DNA of 64,000 bases from Peribacillus sp. Bi96 (GTDB lineage Bacteria > Bacillota > Bacilli > Bacillales > DSM-1321): the NCBI RefSeq assembly GCF_918698115.1, contig NZ_CAKKLV010000022.1:1-64000 (forward strand), given 5' to 3'. The translations under genes were made by a program, and so were the position numbers. Position 1 is the first letter of the stretch, and each line of letters opens with the position of its first letter. The notes under the pieces were generated by a model. It ran no database searches. It was not told the origin of the DNA and worked only from the letters and a program-made list of their open reading frames with translations. Shown here in pieces: positions 9,009-17,557 of the stretch.

Positions 9009-9419
9009 TCATACTAGCAAAACTAATAATGATTGGATCAAGGCCATGCTTTCATGGGAAATCTGTTTTTTTAGAAGAAGCTCATTTTTTTCGTCCTTTT
9101 TAATCAGGCTGATGACCTCTTGAATTTCCTCGTTCAGGCCATCCATTTTGTGTTTCAGTTGAAGCCCTGTTTCTTCAATTGCTAATGCAGCTTCCTTGTC
9201 TTGTTTCATTATTTTTTTTATGTCTTCTAATGAAAGGTTTTTTCTTTTATATCCCTCGATCAAGCGTAGCCTTTCAAGTTCACCGACTGAATAATAACGG
9301 TAATTGGAGGCGGAACGTTCTGCTTTAAGCAAACCTAAATTCGTATAATAATCAACGGTTCGTTTCGTAACATTAGCCATTTCCGCCAACTCGCCAATTT
9401 TTAATGTCTCGTTCCCAAT
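9009..9419 (-). CDS. MerR-family transcriptional regulator
   Basis: The protein has an N-terminal MerR winged-helix DNA-binding domain (IGELAEMANVTKRTVDYYTN, then NYRYYS), the usual RLRLIEGYKRKNLSLEDIKKIM segment, and a Leu/Lys-rich dimerisation helix. It lacks a recognisable effector domain or metal-binding Cys pattern, so the inducer is unknown. The start is odd. The first in-frame TTG (9389) would cut into helix 1, whereas homologous sequence continues upstream to an ATT at 9419 that sits four bases after GGAGGGG, with no ATG, GTG or TTG between. I use 9419 as the probable start. Confidence 0.82.
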   Translation of the reverse strand: MGNETLKIGELAEMANVTKRTVDYYTNLGLLKAERSASNYRYYSVGELERLRLIEGYKRKNLSLEDIKKIMKQDKEAALAIEETGLQLKHKMDGLNEEIQEVISLIKKDEKNELLLKKQISHESMALIQSLLVLLV

Positions 9420-9587
9420 ATAACCCCTCCAAACCGTCGCGTGATGGTTTAGACAAATTGATTATGTCATTTCCACCGTGACGTTTTATTCTATCCTCTA
9501 ATCGTACATTATTTTAACTGAAATGAAAAATATTTATTATTGGATAAACAGATATTATATTGCTTTATCTATCCCCTTCATGGGAAA

Positions 9588-9620
9588 ACAAAAAACCGAT
9601 TAATTGAATAATCGGTTTAA
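9588..9620 (-). terminator. terminator after the 37-residue zinc-ribbon gene
   Basis: On the minus strand the hairpin AAACCGATTA/TAATCGGTTT is followed by TTTTTTG. It lies 23 bp beyond the small gene that ends at 9643. Confidence 0.8.
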
Positions 9621-9642
9621 TCTATGATTTGACCTATGGATT

Positions 9643-9756
9643 TTATTTTTTAATTGTTAAATGATTGCTCAATATTTTAGGACCGCACTGGCATAGGGAA
9701 GAATGCTTTAGTTTTTTTATTGGTGTCCCGCATGTTTCACAGACTTTTGCTACCAT
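9643..9756 (-). CDS. small zinc-ribbon-like protein, 37 residues
   Basis: This short frame starts at ATG 9756 with GGAGGACAG eight bases upstream, and a terminator follows. The product has two cysteine pairs, CETCG (Cys6, Cys9) and CQCG (Cys22, Cys24), in a basic background, as in a minimal zinc ribbon. It is too short to assign a family and the function is unknown. The good ribosome binding site, cysteine pattern and dedicated terminator make a real gene likely; I recognise no homologue by name. Confidence 0.62.
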   Translation of the reverse strand: MVAKVCETCGTPIKKLKHSSLCQCGPKILSNHLTIKK

Positions 9757-9954
9757 TTATACTGTCCTCCCAACTTTAATAATGCTTGTTAAATATTATT
9801 ATACCACCTTTCAAGTGATAATCAATACTAAATTAAAATTATTATAAACAAGAGGTAAGACTTTTCATTTTCACCTTTTTAAAGCATCTCACTTCACAAG
9901 TGATTATAATAAAGATAAAATGTAACAAAACTCATCAGGAAGGTTGGTATTAGT

Positions 9955-10380
9955 ATGACGAATGAGATCCGCCCAATCCCCCGTCCCTTGGTCCGAACGA
10001 ATCAATGGGTCATTTTATTAAGCGTAACCACTGCCTTATTAACGGGGCAAATATGGATATTACTGATTCCTTTAGCAGCAGGACTTTCAGGTCTTCTCTT
10101 TCATTTCAATCTAGTTATGCGTCTTGCAAAGCTCTTTCTGAAAAAAAAGCCCTCCGATTATATTCCTGAAGATCATTCACAGCAACAGTTCAACCAGGTT
10201 ATTGCCGTCGTTTGCTTAGGTCTCGGATTAATTTCTTTCTTGCTTGGTTGGACCTTAGTCGGTTATATCTTCACTTTGATGGTCGGATTAGCTTCCCTCA
10301 TAGCCATTCTTGGATTCTGCATCGGCTGCTTTATCCTTTTTCAGTGGAAACGATATTCCCATCAACGATCTCTTCACTAA
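9955..10380 (+). CDS. DUF4395-like membrane protein
   Basis: The 141-residue protein has about four hydrophobic segments (~residues 17-36, 38-58, 82-104, 106-128) and the N-terminal pattern IPRPLVRTNQW seen in DUF4395 proteins, a family of unknown function in Bacillus and actinobacteria. It is probably an integral membrane protein with both ends cytoplasmic. AGGAAGG lies upstream of the ATG at rather long spacing. It is monocistronic and convergent with efeU, with a strong terminator between them. Confidence 0.75.
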   Translation: MTNEIRPIPRPLVRTNQWVILLSVTTALLTGQIWILLIPLAAGLSGLLFHFNLVMRLAKLFLKKKPSDYIPEDHSQQQFNQVIAVVCLGLGLISFLLGWTLVGYIFTLMVGLASLIAILGFCIGCFILFQWKRYSHQRSLH

Positions 10381-10385
10381 AACTA

Positions 10386-10423
10386 AAAAGATGGGACTGA
10401 CATACGACAGTCCCATCTTTTTA
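10386..10423. terminator. bidirectional terminator between the DUF4395 gene and efeU
   Basis: The stem AAAGATGGGACTG/CAGTCCCATCTTT has an 8-nt loop, with a T run on the plus side and an A run on the other. It serves two convergent genes and overlaps the efeU stop codon. Confidence 0.87.
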
Positions 10424-12172
10424 TTCGGATGCATGTAAAGAATTGCTCCTTTTAACCCAATAAGTTGCCAACACGATCAAAAGAATTAAAACAGCTTGCG
10501 GCACCAGCGTTTCCACTGTTGGATAAAGACCTATCCATTCTACGAACGGGAAGGAGCTGATTGTATTTGTCTGTATCACTTGCGAAACCTGGAGCGAATG
10601 GATAGAGACGCCAAGAATCTTGAAAGCTAAGGCATATATGAGTATCGTTGCCACTTTAAAGAATAGGGTCATCGGTAATTTCACACTGTAGCGCAGCATG
10701 ATGAAACCAATGACCAATAAAATGAGGAAGGCCAAGAGTATTCCGCTCAGTAGCTGCTTTAATTCCATATAAGGCGCCATTCCAGCATAAAAAATAATGG
10801 TCTCCGCCCCTTCACGGAATATGGATAAAAAGCTAATAAGCGCGAAAGAAAGGATACTTCCCGTTGCAATGGCGTGGTTCATTTGCTTGCCGATATACCT
10901 GTTCCATGCATGGACATTCGATTTACTATGAAGCCAAAGACCAATTGTCAACATCATCAATACCGCTATTACCCCAGTGATTCCCTCAATATATTCCCGG
11001 CTTGACGCAGCCGTAATCTGAGAGAAAACAATATTGATAATGACCGCCAATACGGAGCTGGCAACCAAGCCTGCACCAACCCCTGTCCAAATCCATTTTT
11101 GTTTGTCCGCTTGTCCAATTTTCTTTAGGAAAGACAATAATGTAGCTACAATCAAAAGTGCTTCTAACCCTTCACGTAAAAGTATCAGTGCGGCATCCCA
11201 TGTTGTATAACTCGTATCATCAATCAAGGGGAGTAACCTTGTATTTAAATCGGATACGATTCCCTTCGCTTCCTCAGCCTTTACTTTTTTCGATTGCAAT
11301 AAGCTGATTGCGGTAGGGACTTTCGTTTCCATATCGCTGTAAAGCTTGCTGTCCCTTGTTGAGACCTCTCCTTCGACATTAGGCCAAATCGTTAAAATTT
11401 TGTTTAACTGATCAACCGCCGAATCGATGTCATCCTTATCAATATTCGTTACACTTCCTTGTAAGAGCTGCGTTACATCTCCAAGTGAATAGGTCTTCTG
11501 ACTTCCTTCTGCAACCTTACCAGCAAGGAAATCCTCCAATAGACCTTTCAATTCAGCCAGGCTCTTTTTGGCTTTATCCGAATCAGGCGGATCTTGTGTA
11601 ATGGCTATTCGCACAAAGGCCATATTTGTCTCAATTTCACCATATGTAGCAACACTTTTCTCCCTTATAACGACCTCTGCGTCGGTCCATTGATTCAGCA
11701 AGTTCGTATATTGAACTTTGGCTTGATCAAAGTCACCTTCCGTTATCAAAGCGTCCAACTCATCTATTAAAGGGATTATCGCTTGTAACCGATCATTATA
11801 GTCCGTCTTGTCAACAGGGTTTTCATTCGTATCATATGTAACAAGAGCACTAGATAATGCCGATAGTCGCTTTTTGATTTCATCTTTGTTGGCTTGATCT
11901 CTCACAGCACTTTTTACGGCGGATAGTTGCGTATCGACTTTCTTTGCATCTTCGCTGTCCGTTTTAATCGCTTTCCAATCTTTCTCGAATCGATCGATAT
12001 TTTTCGATACTTCTTCAAGATCCCCGGCTTTTACCTTCATTAAACTATCGCCGATATAAACAAAAAGCTGATCATGGTTTTCACCCGCTGAAACAATCCT
12101 TACAGGAGATGAAATTAATAAAAGACCGACTATTAAAATCAATATCCCACTCTTCCATTTAGAAACAGTCAT
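10421..12172 (-). CDS. efeU: FTR1-family iron permease EfeU
   Basis: The protein of ~583 residues starts with a signal peptide (SGILILIVGLLLISSPVRIVSA) and a long extracytoplasmic helical region (~residues 30-330). The C-terminal FTR1 domain has seven membrane helices and the two hallmark REGxE motifs (REGLEALL and REGAETII) that carry iron through the pore. Together with EfeO and EfeB it forms the EfeUOB/YwbLMN ferrous iron uptake system. The start at 12172 follows GGAGGGATCAGT; the ATG six codons earlier has no binding site. The N-terminal extension is much larger than in E. coli EfeU and contains repeated W..aE..v....Y..ME helical units. Confidence 0.93.
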   Translation of the reverse strand: MTVSKWKSGILILIVGLLLISSPVRIVSAGENHDQLFVYIGDSLMKVKAGDLEEVSKNIDRFEKDWKAIKTDSEDAKKVDTQLSAVKSAVRDQANKDEIKKRLSALSSALVTYDTNENPVDKTDYNDRLQAIIPLIDELDALITEGDFDQAKVQYTNLLNQWTDAEVVIREKSVATYGEIETNMAFVRIAITQDPPDSDKAKKSLAELKGLLEDFLAGKVAEGSQKTYSLGDVTQLLQGSVTNIDKDDIDSAVDQLNKILTIWPNVEGEVSTRDSKLYSDMETKVPTAISLLQSKKVKAEEAKGIVSDLNTRLLPLIDDTSYTTWDAALILLREGLEALLIVATLLSFLKKIGQADKQKWIWTGVGAGLVASSVLAVIINIVFSQITAASSREYIEGITGVIAVLMMLTIGLWLHSKSNVHAWNRYIGKQMNHAIATGSILSFALISFLSIFREGAETIIFYAGMAPYMELKQLLSGILLAFLILLVIGFIMLRYSVKLPMTLFFKVATILIYALAFKILGVSIHSLQVSQVIQTNTISSFPFVEWIGLYPTVETLVPQAVLILLIVLATYWVKRSNSLHASE

Positions 12173-12194
12173 ACTGATCCCTCCTATCATGAAC

Positions 12195-12233
12195 TAAAAT
12201 CGCCAACCCGGATAAGCATCCATGCTGGCGATT
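12195..12233 (-). other. stem-loop in the efeB-efeU gap
   Basis: The inverted repeat AAATCGCCA/TGGCGATTT encloses an inner GGAT/ATCC hairpin within the 85-bp gap inside the efe operon. On the minus strand it is followed by TTTTAGTT, so it may be a partial terminator or an mRNA-stabilising structure lowering efeU relative to efeO-efeB. Confidence 0.55.
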
Positions 12234-12257
12234 TCACGTCCTCGTTTTATATTCCAT

Positions 12258-13544
12258 TTATCTAAAAAGGGAATCTCCAATATACCCGCCCTTTTGCGCA
12301 CCTGGTAGACAAGCGAACATGGCGCTCCCCCGGTGAACGATATATTCATTAAGCTTATCATTTTTCGCTAGTCGCTCCTGTATAGGAATGAATTGTTTAC
12401 TAGGTCTGCGCTGAAAACAAATGAATAGCAGGCCCGCATTGAAACTTCCCGTCTTAGGATCCATTCCGTCTGCATATGAATAAGGACGCCGCAGTATCTT
12501 TGCTTTTCCGTCACCCTTGGATAGACTCATATGCGAATCTTCTGGAATGATCCGATTTCCATTTGGATCTTTGGCTTCTAAATCCACGCTATCAAACTCT
12601 TTTTTCATCCCTAGTGGAGCTCCGCTGTCGCGATGTCGCCCAAACGTATTTTCTTGCTCCCTCAATACGGTACGATCCCAAACCTCAATGTACATCTGAA
12701 TTCGGCGCACTACCATATAACTGCCGCCAACAAGCCAGTCAGGCCCGTCCCCTGCCTTTACCCATACATGCTCATTCATTTCACTGCTATTATTCGTATC
12801 TGGATTGACAGTCCCATCCTTAAACCCGAATAAGTTACGCGGTGTCGTTTTTTGTGAATCGGCTTGCTTAGTTCGTTGAAAACCTGTCTGTGCCCAATGA
12901 ATGATCACTTTCCCTCTTCCGATTCTCACTAAGTTTCGGACGGCATGAAAAGCGACTTGAAGGTCATCTGCACAGGCCTGAATACAAATATCCCCACCGT
13001 TCCATGAATCTTCTAAGGCATCTAAAGGGAATTTGGGCAAGTCCTTTAATTCAGCAGGGCTTTTAGATTTCAAACCAAATCGATCTTTGCCATCTTTCGA
13101 AAACAGTGTCGGACCCACTCCAAAAGTTATCGTTAAATTGGAAGGTGATAATTCCTTTGCTTCCCCCGTATCTTTTGGAGGCATATTAGCATTAAGGGAT
13201 GCTTCACCAATCAAATTTCCCGCCGTCATCTGAGCAGCAGCCTCTGTCCAGTCCTTAAATAATTGGATTAAGTCGGACCTTTTATCTGTCGTAACTTCCA
13301 ATGATGCAAAATAAAGGTTATCCTGCGTTTCAGTGGTGATGCCAGCTTGATGAGCACCATAAAAGGGGACGACATCTTTAGTTTGCCCCTTTGCCTTTGA
13401 ATCTGAAAGAGTTAACAACCCACCTAATCCAGATGCTCCTACCATGACTCCGATTCCACCGACTCCTGCTGTCTTTAACATATTTCGACGACTTACTTTT
13501 TTAGTAAAAAGCTCGATTTCGTCATTCGGCGTTTTATCTTTCAA
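12258..13544 (-). CDS. efeB: Tat-exported Dyp-type heme peroxidase EfeB
   Basis: The 428-residue protein has a twin-arginine signal (SRRNMLKTAGVGGIGVMVGASG, residues ~18-39) and the Dyp-peroxidase fold, including the FGFKDGTVN motif (GxxDG) and a proximal heme His region. In the EfeUOB system it acts on the outside of the membrane, as a peroxidase that oxidises Fe(II) for uptake or, as proposed, a deferrochelatase releasing iron from heme. The start is a TTG directly after the efeO stop (TAA TTG), with GGAGG eight bases upstream, so translation is coupled to efeO. Length and motifs are normal for YwbN/EfeB. Confidence 0.94.
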   Translation of the reverse strand: MKDKTPNDEIELFTKKVSRRNMLKTAGVGGIGVMVGASGLGGLLTLSDSKAKGQTKDVVPFYGAHQAGITTETQDNLYFASLEVTTDKRSDLIQLFKDWTEAAAQMTAGNLIGEASLNANMPPKDTGEAKELSPSNLTITFGVGPTLFSKDGKDRFGLKSKSPAELKDLPKFPLDALEDSWNGGDICIQACADDLQVAFHAVRNLVRIGRGKVIIHWAQTGFQRTKQADSQKTTPRNLFGFKDGTVNPDTNNSSEMNEHVWVKAGDGPDWLVGGSYMVVRRIQMYIEVWDRTVLREQENTFGRHRDSGAPLGMKKEFDSVDLEAKDPNGNRIIPEDSHMSLSKGDGKAKILRRPYSYADGMDPKTGSFNAGLLFICFQRRPSKQFIPIQERLAKNDKLNEYIVHRGSAMFACLPGAQKGGYIGDSLFR

Positions 13545-14390
13545 TTATGATTCCTCCGTTACAATCCCTATTTGCGAAAGTGGTTCAGCTAATGCATCAA
13601 TGGCTTGGCTTAACTCTTTCACTTCGGACTCTTTTAAATCCGTATAAGAGATATAGCCATCACCATCTTTATGCTTTTCAAGTAAGCCGTATACATCGTC
13701 AAAACGTTGTTGGATTTCCGAAGCAAGCTTCTCATCCTTTTCTTTAAGTGCGGGTGTCAACAGTTCGTAAATTTTTTCTGCACCTTCAACATTTGCCACG
13801 AAATCATATAAATCCGTATGAGAGTATCGGTCTTCTTCTCCCGTAACTTTACTGGTAGAAACTTCATTCAATAAATCGACCGCACCTGTGATTAACAAAT
13901 CCGGTGTTACCTCAACCGTTTCAACTTTGGCACGAAGCAGATTGACATCACTCATTAATTGCTTGGCATATTTCTCGTACCCTTTGGTTGTGTTTTCTTC
14001 CCATAATCCCATTTCGATTCGGTGGTAACCGCCCCACTCTTCATCTTTGACGTCCCCTTTGCGAGCATCAATTTTGGGATCAAGGTCACCAAATACTTCG
14101 GCAATCGGTTCCGCTCTTTCATAATGCATACGGGCTGGAGCATATACTTCCTTCGCCTTTTCAATATCACCAGTTGAAACAGCCGTCGTAAATTCTTCCG
14201 TTGCTTTTACAAACTCTTCTATTTCACCAATCGCATATTCACGGTACTCACTAGATACATCATCGAGCTTGCTTGCACTCGTTTCTTTGGCGTTATCATC
14301 TGCCGGCTTAGTATCTTCCTTTTCCTGCGAACAGCCAAATAATAGGCTGGTTGATAGTAAGACTGCTAATGACGCTTTTGCTTTCTTCAT
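13545..14390 (-). CDS. efeO: iron-binding lipoprotein EfeO (imelysin/M75 family)
   Basis: The ~281-residue protein begins with a lipoprotein signal peptide ending in the lipobox LLFGC, so it is anchored outside the membrane. An imelysin-like domain follows, with YxPARxxYERAEPIAE and the conserved DARxGDV..EEWGGYHRIE segment. It supplies iron to the EfeU permease. The ATG at 14390 follows AAAGGGAG; the longer frame would remove the signal peptide from the N-terminus. It is the first gene of efeO-efeB-efeU and is preceded by a Fur box. Confidence 0.93.
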   Translation of the reverse strand: MKKAKASLAVLLSTSLLFGCSQEKEDTKPADDNAKETSASKLDDVSSEYREYAIGEIEEFVKATEEFTTAVSTGDIEKAKEVYAPARMHYERAEPIAEVFGDLDPKIDARKGDVKDEEWGGYHRIEMGLWEENTTKGYEKYAKQLMSDVNLLRAKVETVEVTPDLLITGAVDLLNEVSTSKVTGEEDRYSHTDLYDFVANVEGAEKIYELLTPALKEKDEKLASEIQQRFDDVYGLLEKHKDGDGYISYTDLKESEVKELSQAIDALAEPLSQIGIVTEES

Positions 14391-14433
14391 ATTGTATTCT
14401 CCCTTTGAATTGTTTTGTAGATTCATATTAGCA

Positions 14434-14452
14434 GATAATGAAAATCATTATC
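14434..14452 (-). promoter_or_regulatory. Fur box upstream of efeO
   Basis: GATAATGAAAATCATTATC matches the 19-bp Fur consensus GATAATGATAATCATTATC at 18 positions. It lies 43 bp upstream of the efeO start and predicts iron repression of the operon. Confidence 0.9.
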
Positions 14453-14564
14453 AATATATATTTTATTGGAAATGTAACATTTTTCATTTCCTTCGAAAAT
14501 CTTCACCCATGTGACCTTTTCCTTCCCTACAAAAAGCGCCCCTACTTTCAAGGTAGCCTTCATA

Positions 14565-15047
14565 TCAGCTACCTTCACGCTCACTCATTAACTTGTCATT
14601 TTCTTTGTCCATGATTTTTGTGATATCCTCAACAAATTGAATGATAAATTTTAACTCTTGCTCACTATAAACGGAACATAAATTTTTGGTGGCACTGGAG
14701 AGCGATTGATAGTGTGATTTAATCTGATCCTGTCTTTCGGAAATCGGTGCAATCATAACCCGTCTTCCATCATTTTGATCTCGTTCTCTTTTAACATACC
14801 CGGATATCTCAAGGCGATTGATCAATGCGGTAACAGAACCCGTACTCAATCCTGTAATTTTGGATAGTTCACCAGCGGTTATCGGTCCTGTTTCATTCAA
14901 TATTTCAGCAGTCTTTAAGTCTGTATGGGTCACCCCTATTTTCTGCGCCATGTTTTGTTGAAATAAAACAGATCTCATCCCATACCGTTGCAAGCTATGT
15001 GTTAAACTCTCTAACAGAACTGAATTGACCCCATTATCGCTTGACAT
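14565..15047 (-). CDS. MarR-family transcriptional repressor
   Basis: The 160-residue MarR-type winged-helix protein has the recognition region ITAGELSKITGLSTGSVTALINRLEISGYVKRERDQNDGRR (residues ~56-97) flanked by dimerisation helices. It is divergent from a drug-exporter gene and shares a 129-bp intergenic region with a near-perfect palindrome, so it very probably represses both genes until a ligand binds. The pairing resembles B. subtilis MdtR/MdtP (YusO/YusP), though there the genes are in tandem. A hairpin (AAGGTAGC/GCTACCTT) overlaps the stop codon but lacks a T run. Confidence 0.88.
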   Translation of the reverse strand: MSSDNGVNSVLLESLTHSLQRYGMRSVLFQQNMAQKIGVTHTDLKTAEILNETGPITAGELSKITGLSTGSVTALINRLEISGYVKRERDQNDGRRVMIAPISERQDQIKSHYQSLSSATKNLCSVYSEQELKFIIQFVEDITKIMDKENDKLMSEREGS

Positions 15048-15072
15048 AAAATGCCACCCCTTTTACACTTGA

Positions 15073-15097
15073 ATTTATCTTGATTTTCAAGATAAAT
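15073..15097. promoter_or_regulatory. MarR operator palindrome
   Basis: The perfect 11-bp arms ATTTATCTTGA and TCAAGATAAAT are separated by TTT. The site lies between the divergent marR and MFS genes, 26 bp upstream of the marR start codon. A further half site (GATTTATCTTAA) starts at 15103. Confidence 0.85.
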
Positions 15098-15176
15098 GTT
15101 TGGATTTATCTTAACGTTAGCCTTTCAACCATGTAAAGGAAAATCATGAAGTGGTTGATACGAAGGAGGAAAATAA

Positions 15177-16691
15177 ATGAACGAACAAAAAAACCAAAAA
15201 TTCATTGTTACCGGTTTATTATTGGGTATCTTAATGTCAGCAATGGATAATACGATTGTTGCGACTGCAATGGGAACGATTGTTTCTGAATTAGGCGGGT
15301 TTGATAAGTTTGTATGGGTGACGTCTGCCTATATGGTCGCCACGATGGCAAGCATGCCTATTTTCGGTAAGCTTTCCGACATGTATGGACGAAAAAGGTT
15401 TTTTATTTTTGGTCTCATAGTCTTTTTAATCGGTTCCGCTTTATGTGGCATGGCGCAAAGCATAGTGCAGTTAAGTATCTTCCGTGCAATCCAAGGGATA
15501 GGCGGAGGCGCTTTGATGCCAATTGCCTTTACCATCATTTTTGATATTTTCCCGCCTGAGAAACGCGGAAAATTAACAGGCCTTTTCGGCGCTGTTTTTG
15601 GGGCCTCTAGCGTATTGGGCCCGCTATTAGGTGCTTATATTACCGAATATTCGAGCTGGAATTGGATTTTCTACGTCAATGTTCCGATTGGAATCATTTC
15701 TTTATTTTTCATTTGGAGATATTACATGGAGTCAGCCAACACACGAGAGCAGAAAATCGATTGGGGTGGCGCAGCAACTCTCGTCATTGCGGTTATTAGC
15801 TTAATGTTTGCGCTCGAACTGGGCGGAGAGTATGGTTGGGGTTCTTATCCTATCATCGGTCTGTTTGCTAGCTTTGTGGTTTTCTTCGTTTCTTTCTTCT
15901 TTTTCGAAAAAAGAGCAAAGGATCCAATCATTTCATTATGGCTGTTTAAAAGGCGATTGTTTGCCACTTCTCAAATTTTGGCCATTCTTTATGGCGGTAC
16001 ATTCATTATTTTAACCGTCTATATCCCAATTTTCGTACAGGCAGTTTACGGGGGGTCCGCCACAAATGCCGGATTGATCCTCACCCCCATGATGCTTGGT
16101 TCTGTATTCGGAAGTGCAATTGGCGGGATCTTCAATACAAAGACAAGCTTTCGCAACTTAATGACGATTTCCGTCATCTGTTATTTTGCAGGGATGCTCC
16201 TATTAGGGACCATTACCCCTGATACAAGCAGGACTTTATTAACCTTGTACATGATTCTGACTGGTTTTGGCATGGGCTTTTCCTTCTCCCTTTTACCTAT
16301 TGCCTCCATTCATAATTTGGAACCGAGATTCCGGGGATCGGCCAACTCAACAAACTCATTCCTCCGGTCCTTTGGGATGACACTCGGTGTCACGATATAT
16401 GGAGCGATTCAGAACAATGTATTCACAAGCAAAATGACGGATGCATTTAAAGGGATGCAAGGAGGCCCAGATACAAACGGATTGATGGAGGACCCACGTC
16501 AGCTCTTCGAGTCGAATGCACGTGCCGAGATTCCGGACTTTGTCTTGGATAAAATTGTTCATGCAATGTCCGATTCGATTTCATTAATATTCACCCTGGC
16601 CCTCATTCCGATCGGACTTGCAGCGATCACCGTGTTCTTTATGGGAAAAACAAGAGTAGAAACACCTCCAAAAGAGGAATCAGTACAATAA
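15177..16691 (+). CDS. MFS drug efflux transporter, DHA2 (14-TM) family
   Basis: The 504-residue membrane protein has the drug:H+ antiporter signature of DHA2 exporters: motif D1 (MSAMDNTIVATAMGTI) in TM1, motif A (GKLSDMYGRKRFF) between TM2 and TM3, and motif C (GAVFGASSVLGPLLGAYI) in TM5. Fourteen membrane spans are expected. Such pumps export hydrophobic drugs or dyes using the proton gradient; the substrate is not deducible. AAGGAGGA precedes the ATG. The divergent MarR gene and its operator are the likely control. Comparable Bacillus proteins are MdtP, Bmr3 and LmrB. Confidence 0.9.
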   Translation: MNEQKNQKFIVTGLLLGILMSAMDNTIVATAMGTIVSELGGFDKFVWVTSAYMVATMASMPIFGKLSDMYGRKRFFIFGLIVFLIGSALCGMAQSIVQLSIFRAIQGIGGGALMPIAFTIIFDIFPPEKRGKLTGLFGAVFGASSVLGPLLGAYITEYSSWNWIFYVNVPIGIISLFFIWRYYMESANTREQKIDWGGAATLVIAVISLMFALELGGEYGWGSYPIIGLFASFVVFFVSFFFFEKRAKDPIISLWLFKRRLFATSQILAILYGGTFIILTVYIPIFVQAVYGGSATNAGLILTPMMLGSVFGSAIGGIFNTKTSFRNLMTISVICYFAGMLLLGTITPDTSRTLLTLYMILTGFGMGFSFSLLPIASIHNLEPRFRGSANSTNSFLRSFGMTLGVTIYGAIQNNVFTSKMTDAFKGMQGGPDTNGLMEDPRQLFESNARAEIPDFVLDKIVHAMSDSISLIFTLALIPIGLAAITVFFMGKTRVETPPKEESVQ

Positions 16692-16693
16692 AC

Positions 16694-16725
16694 AAAAAAG
16701 CGCTGGACCTCCAGCGCTTTTTTTG
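16694..16725 (+). terminator. terminator after the MFS gene
   Basis: The 14-bp stem AAAAAAGCGCTGGA/TCCAGCGCTTTTTT has a 2-nt loop (effectively a smaller stem with a tetraloop) and is followed by T residues, three bases after the stop codon. Confidence 0.88.
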
Positions 16726-16826
16726 TTGGTTTTCATCGCTTCTATATAAATAGGGGTAAAGATTGCCGAAAAATCATTCTCCCACTAAAATGATAAGTAA
16801 CACATTCACATACTGAGGTGAGAAAT

Positions 16827-17522
16827 TTGAAGATCGTATGTTTTGGAGACAGTTTAACCAGAGGCATTTCTTATGTTAAAGGCCGGCTACGCATTATCAA
16901 AGAAAATTATCCGAACTCTTTAGCCAAGCTTACGGAATCATTGCCATTTGTGGAAGTTTTGAATAAAGGGGTGTTCAATGACAACTCCGACTTATTGGTT
17001 AGCAGGGTCGAGAAAGATGTCATGTCTGAAAATCCCGATATCGTATTAATAGAGGTCGGGGGAAACGACTGTAACTTCCATTGGGACGAAGTGGCCAAAA
17101 ATCCAGAAGGTGATCATCTGCCGATCGTTCCAATCGAACGCTATCTGGAAAATATCACCCAACTTGTCAGACAGGTTCAGGACAAGCATGTTACACCTTT
17201 CCTTTTAACACTTCCACCACTGGATCCTGCCAGGTATTACAGATCCATCGCTGATAAGTTCGGGCATTCGATCGGACATTTCGTTTCCCATGTCGGGGGT
17301 ATCGAACATTGGCATGGGATGTATAACCGCCAATTGAAAAGCCTCGCTGAAGAACTAAAGGTGCCTTTGATTGATGTCCGTTCCTACATTAAATCCTCTG
17401 GCGAATTGGATCGCTTGATTAGCGATGATGGCATCCACCTCACTTCCGAAGGATACAAGCAAATGAGCATGGCCATATTCAGTTATTTGCAGAAGTATAT
17501 GGCTGAGAGAAAAAGCAAATAA
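16827..17522 (+). CDS. SGNH/GDSL-family hydrolase
   Basis: The ~231-residue SGNH esterase/lipase-type hydrolase shows block I FGDSLTRG (nucleophile Ser), a block II-like Gly region, block III VGGNDCN (Asn oxyanion) and block V DDGIHLTSEGY (catalytic Asp-x-x-His). No signal peptide is seen, so it is probably cytoplasmic. Such enzymes remove acyl or acetyl groups from lipids, thioesters or carbohydrates. GAGGTG six bases before TTG 16827 supports that start; the GTG three codons earlier is part of the binding site. Confidence 0.87.
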   Translation: MKIVCFGDSLTRGISYVKGRLRIIKENYPNSLAKLTESLPFVEVLNKGVFNDNSDLLVSRVEKDVMSENPDIVLIEVGGNDCNFHWDEVAKNPEGDHLPIVPIERYLENITQLVRQVQDKHVTPFLLTLPPLDPARYYRSIADKFGHSIGHFVSHVGGIEHWHGMYNRQLKSLAEELKVPLIDVRSYIKSSGELDRLISDDGIHLTSEGYKQMSMAIFSYLQKYMAERKSK

Positions 17523-17553
17523 AAAAGGCAAAGCATGGCGCTTTGCCTTTTTT
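17521..17553. terminator. bidirectional terminator between the SGNH hydrolase and def genes
   Basis: The stem AAAAAAGGCAAAGC/GCTTTGCCTTTTTT lies between convergent genes, with T runs in both directions. It overlaps the hydrolase stop codon. Confidence 0.88.
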
Positions 17554-17557
17554 CGTT

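Noticed and set aside
14550..14575. Hairpin at the marR stop codon as a terminator
   Set aside because: No T tract on either side; recorded only in the marR entry.
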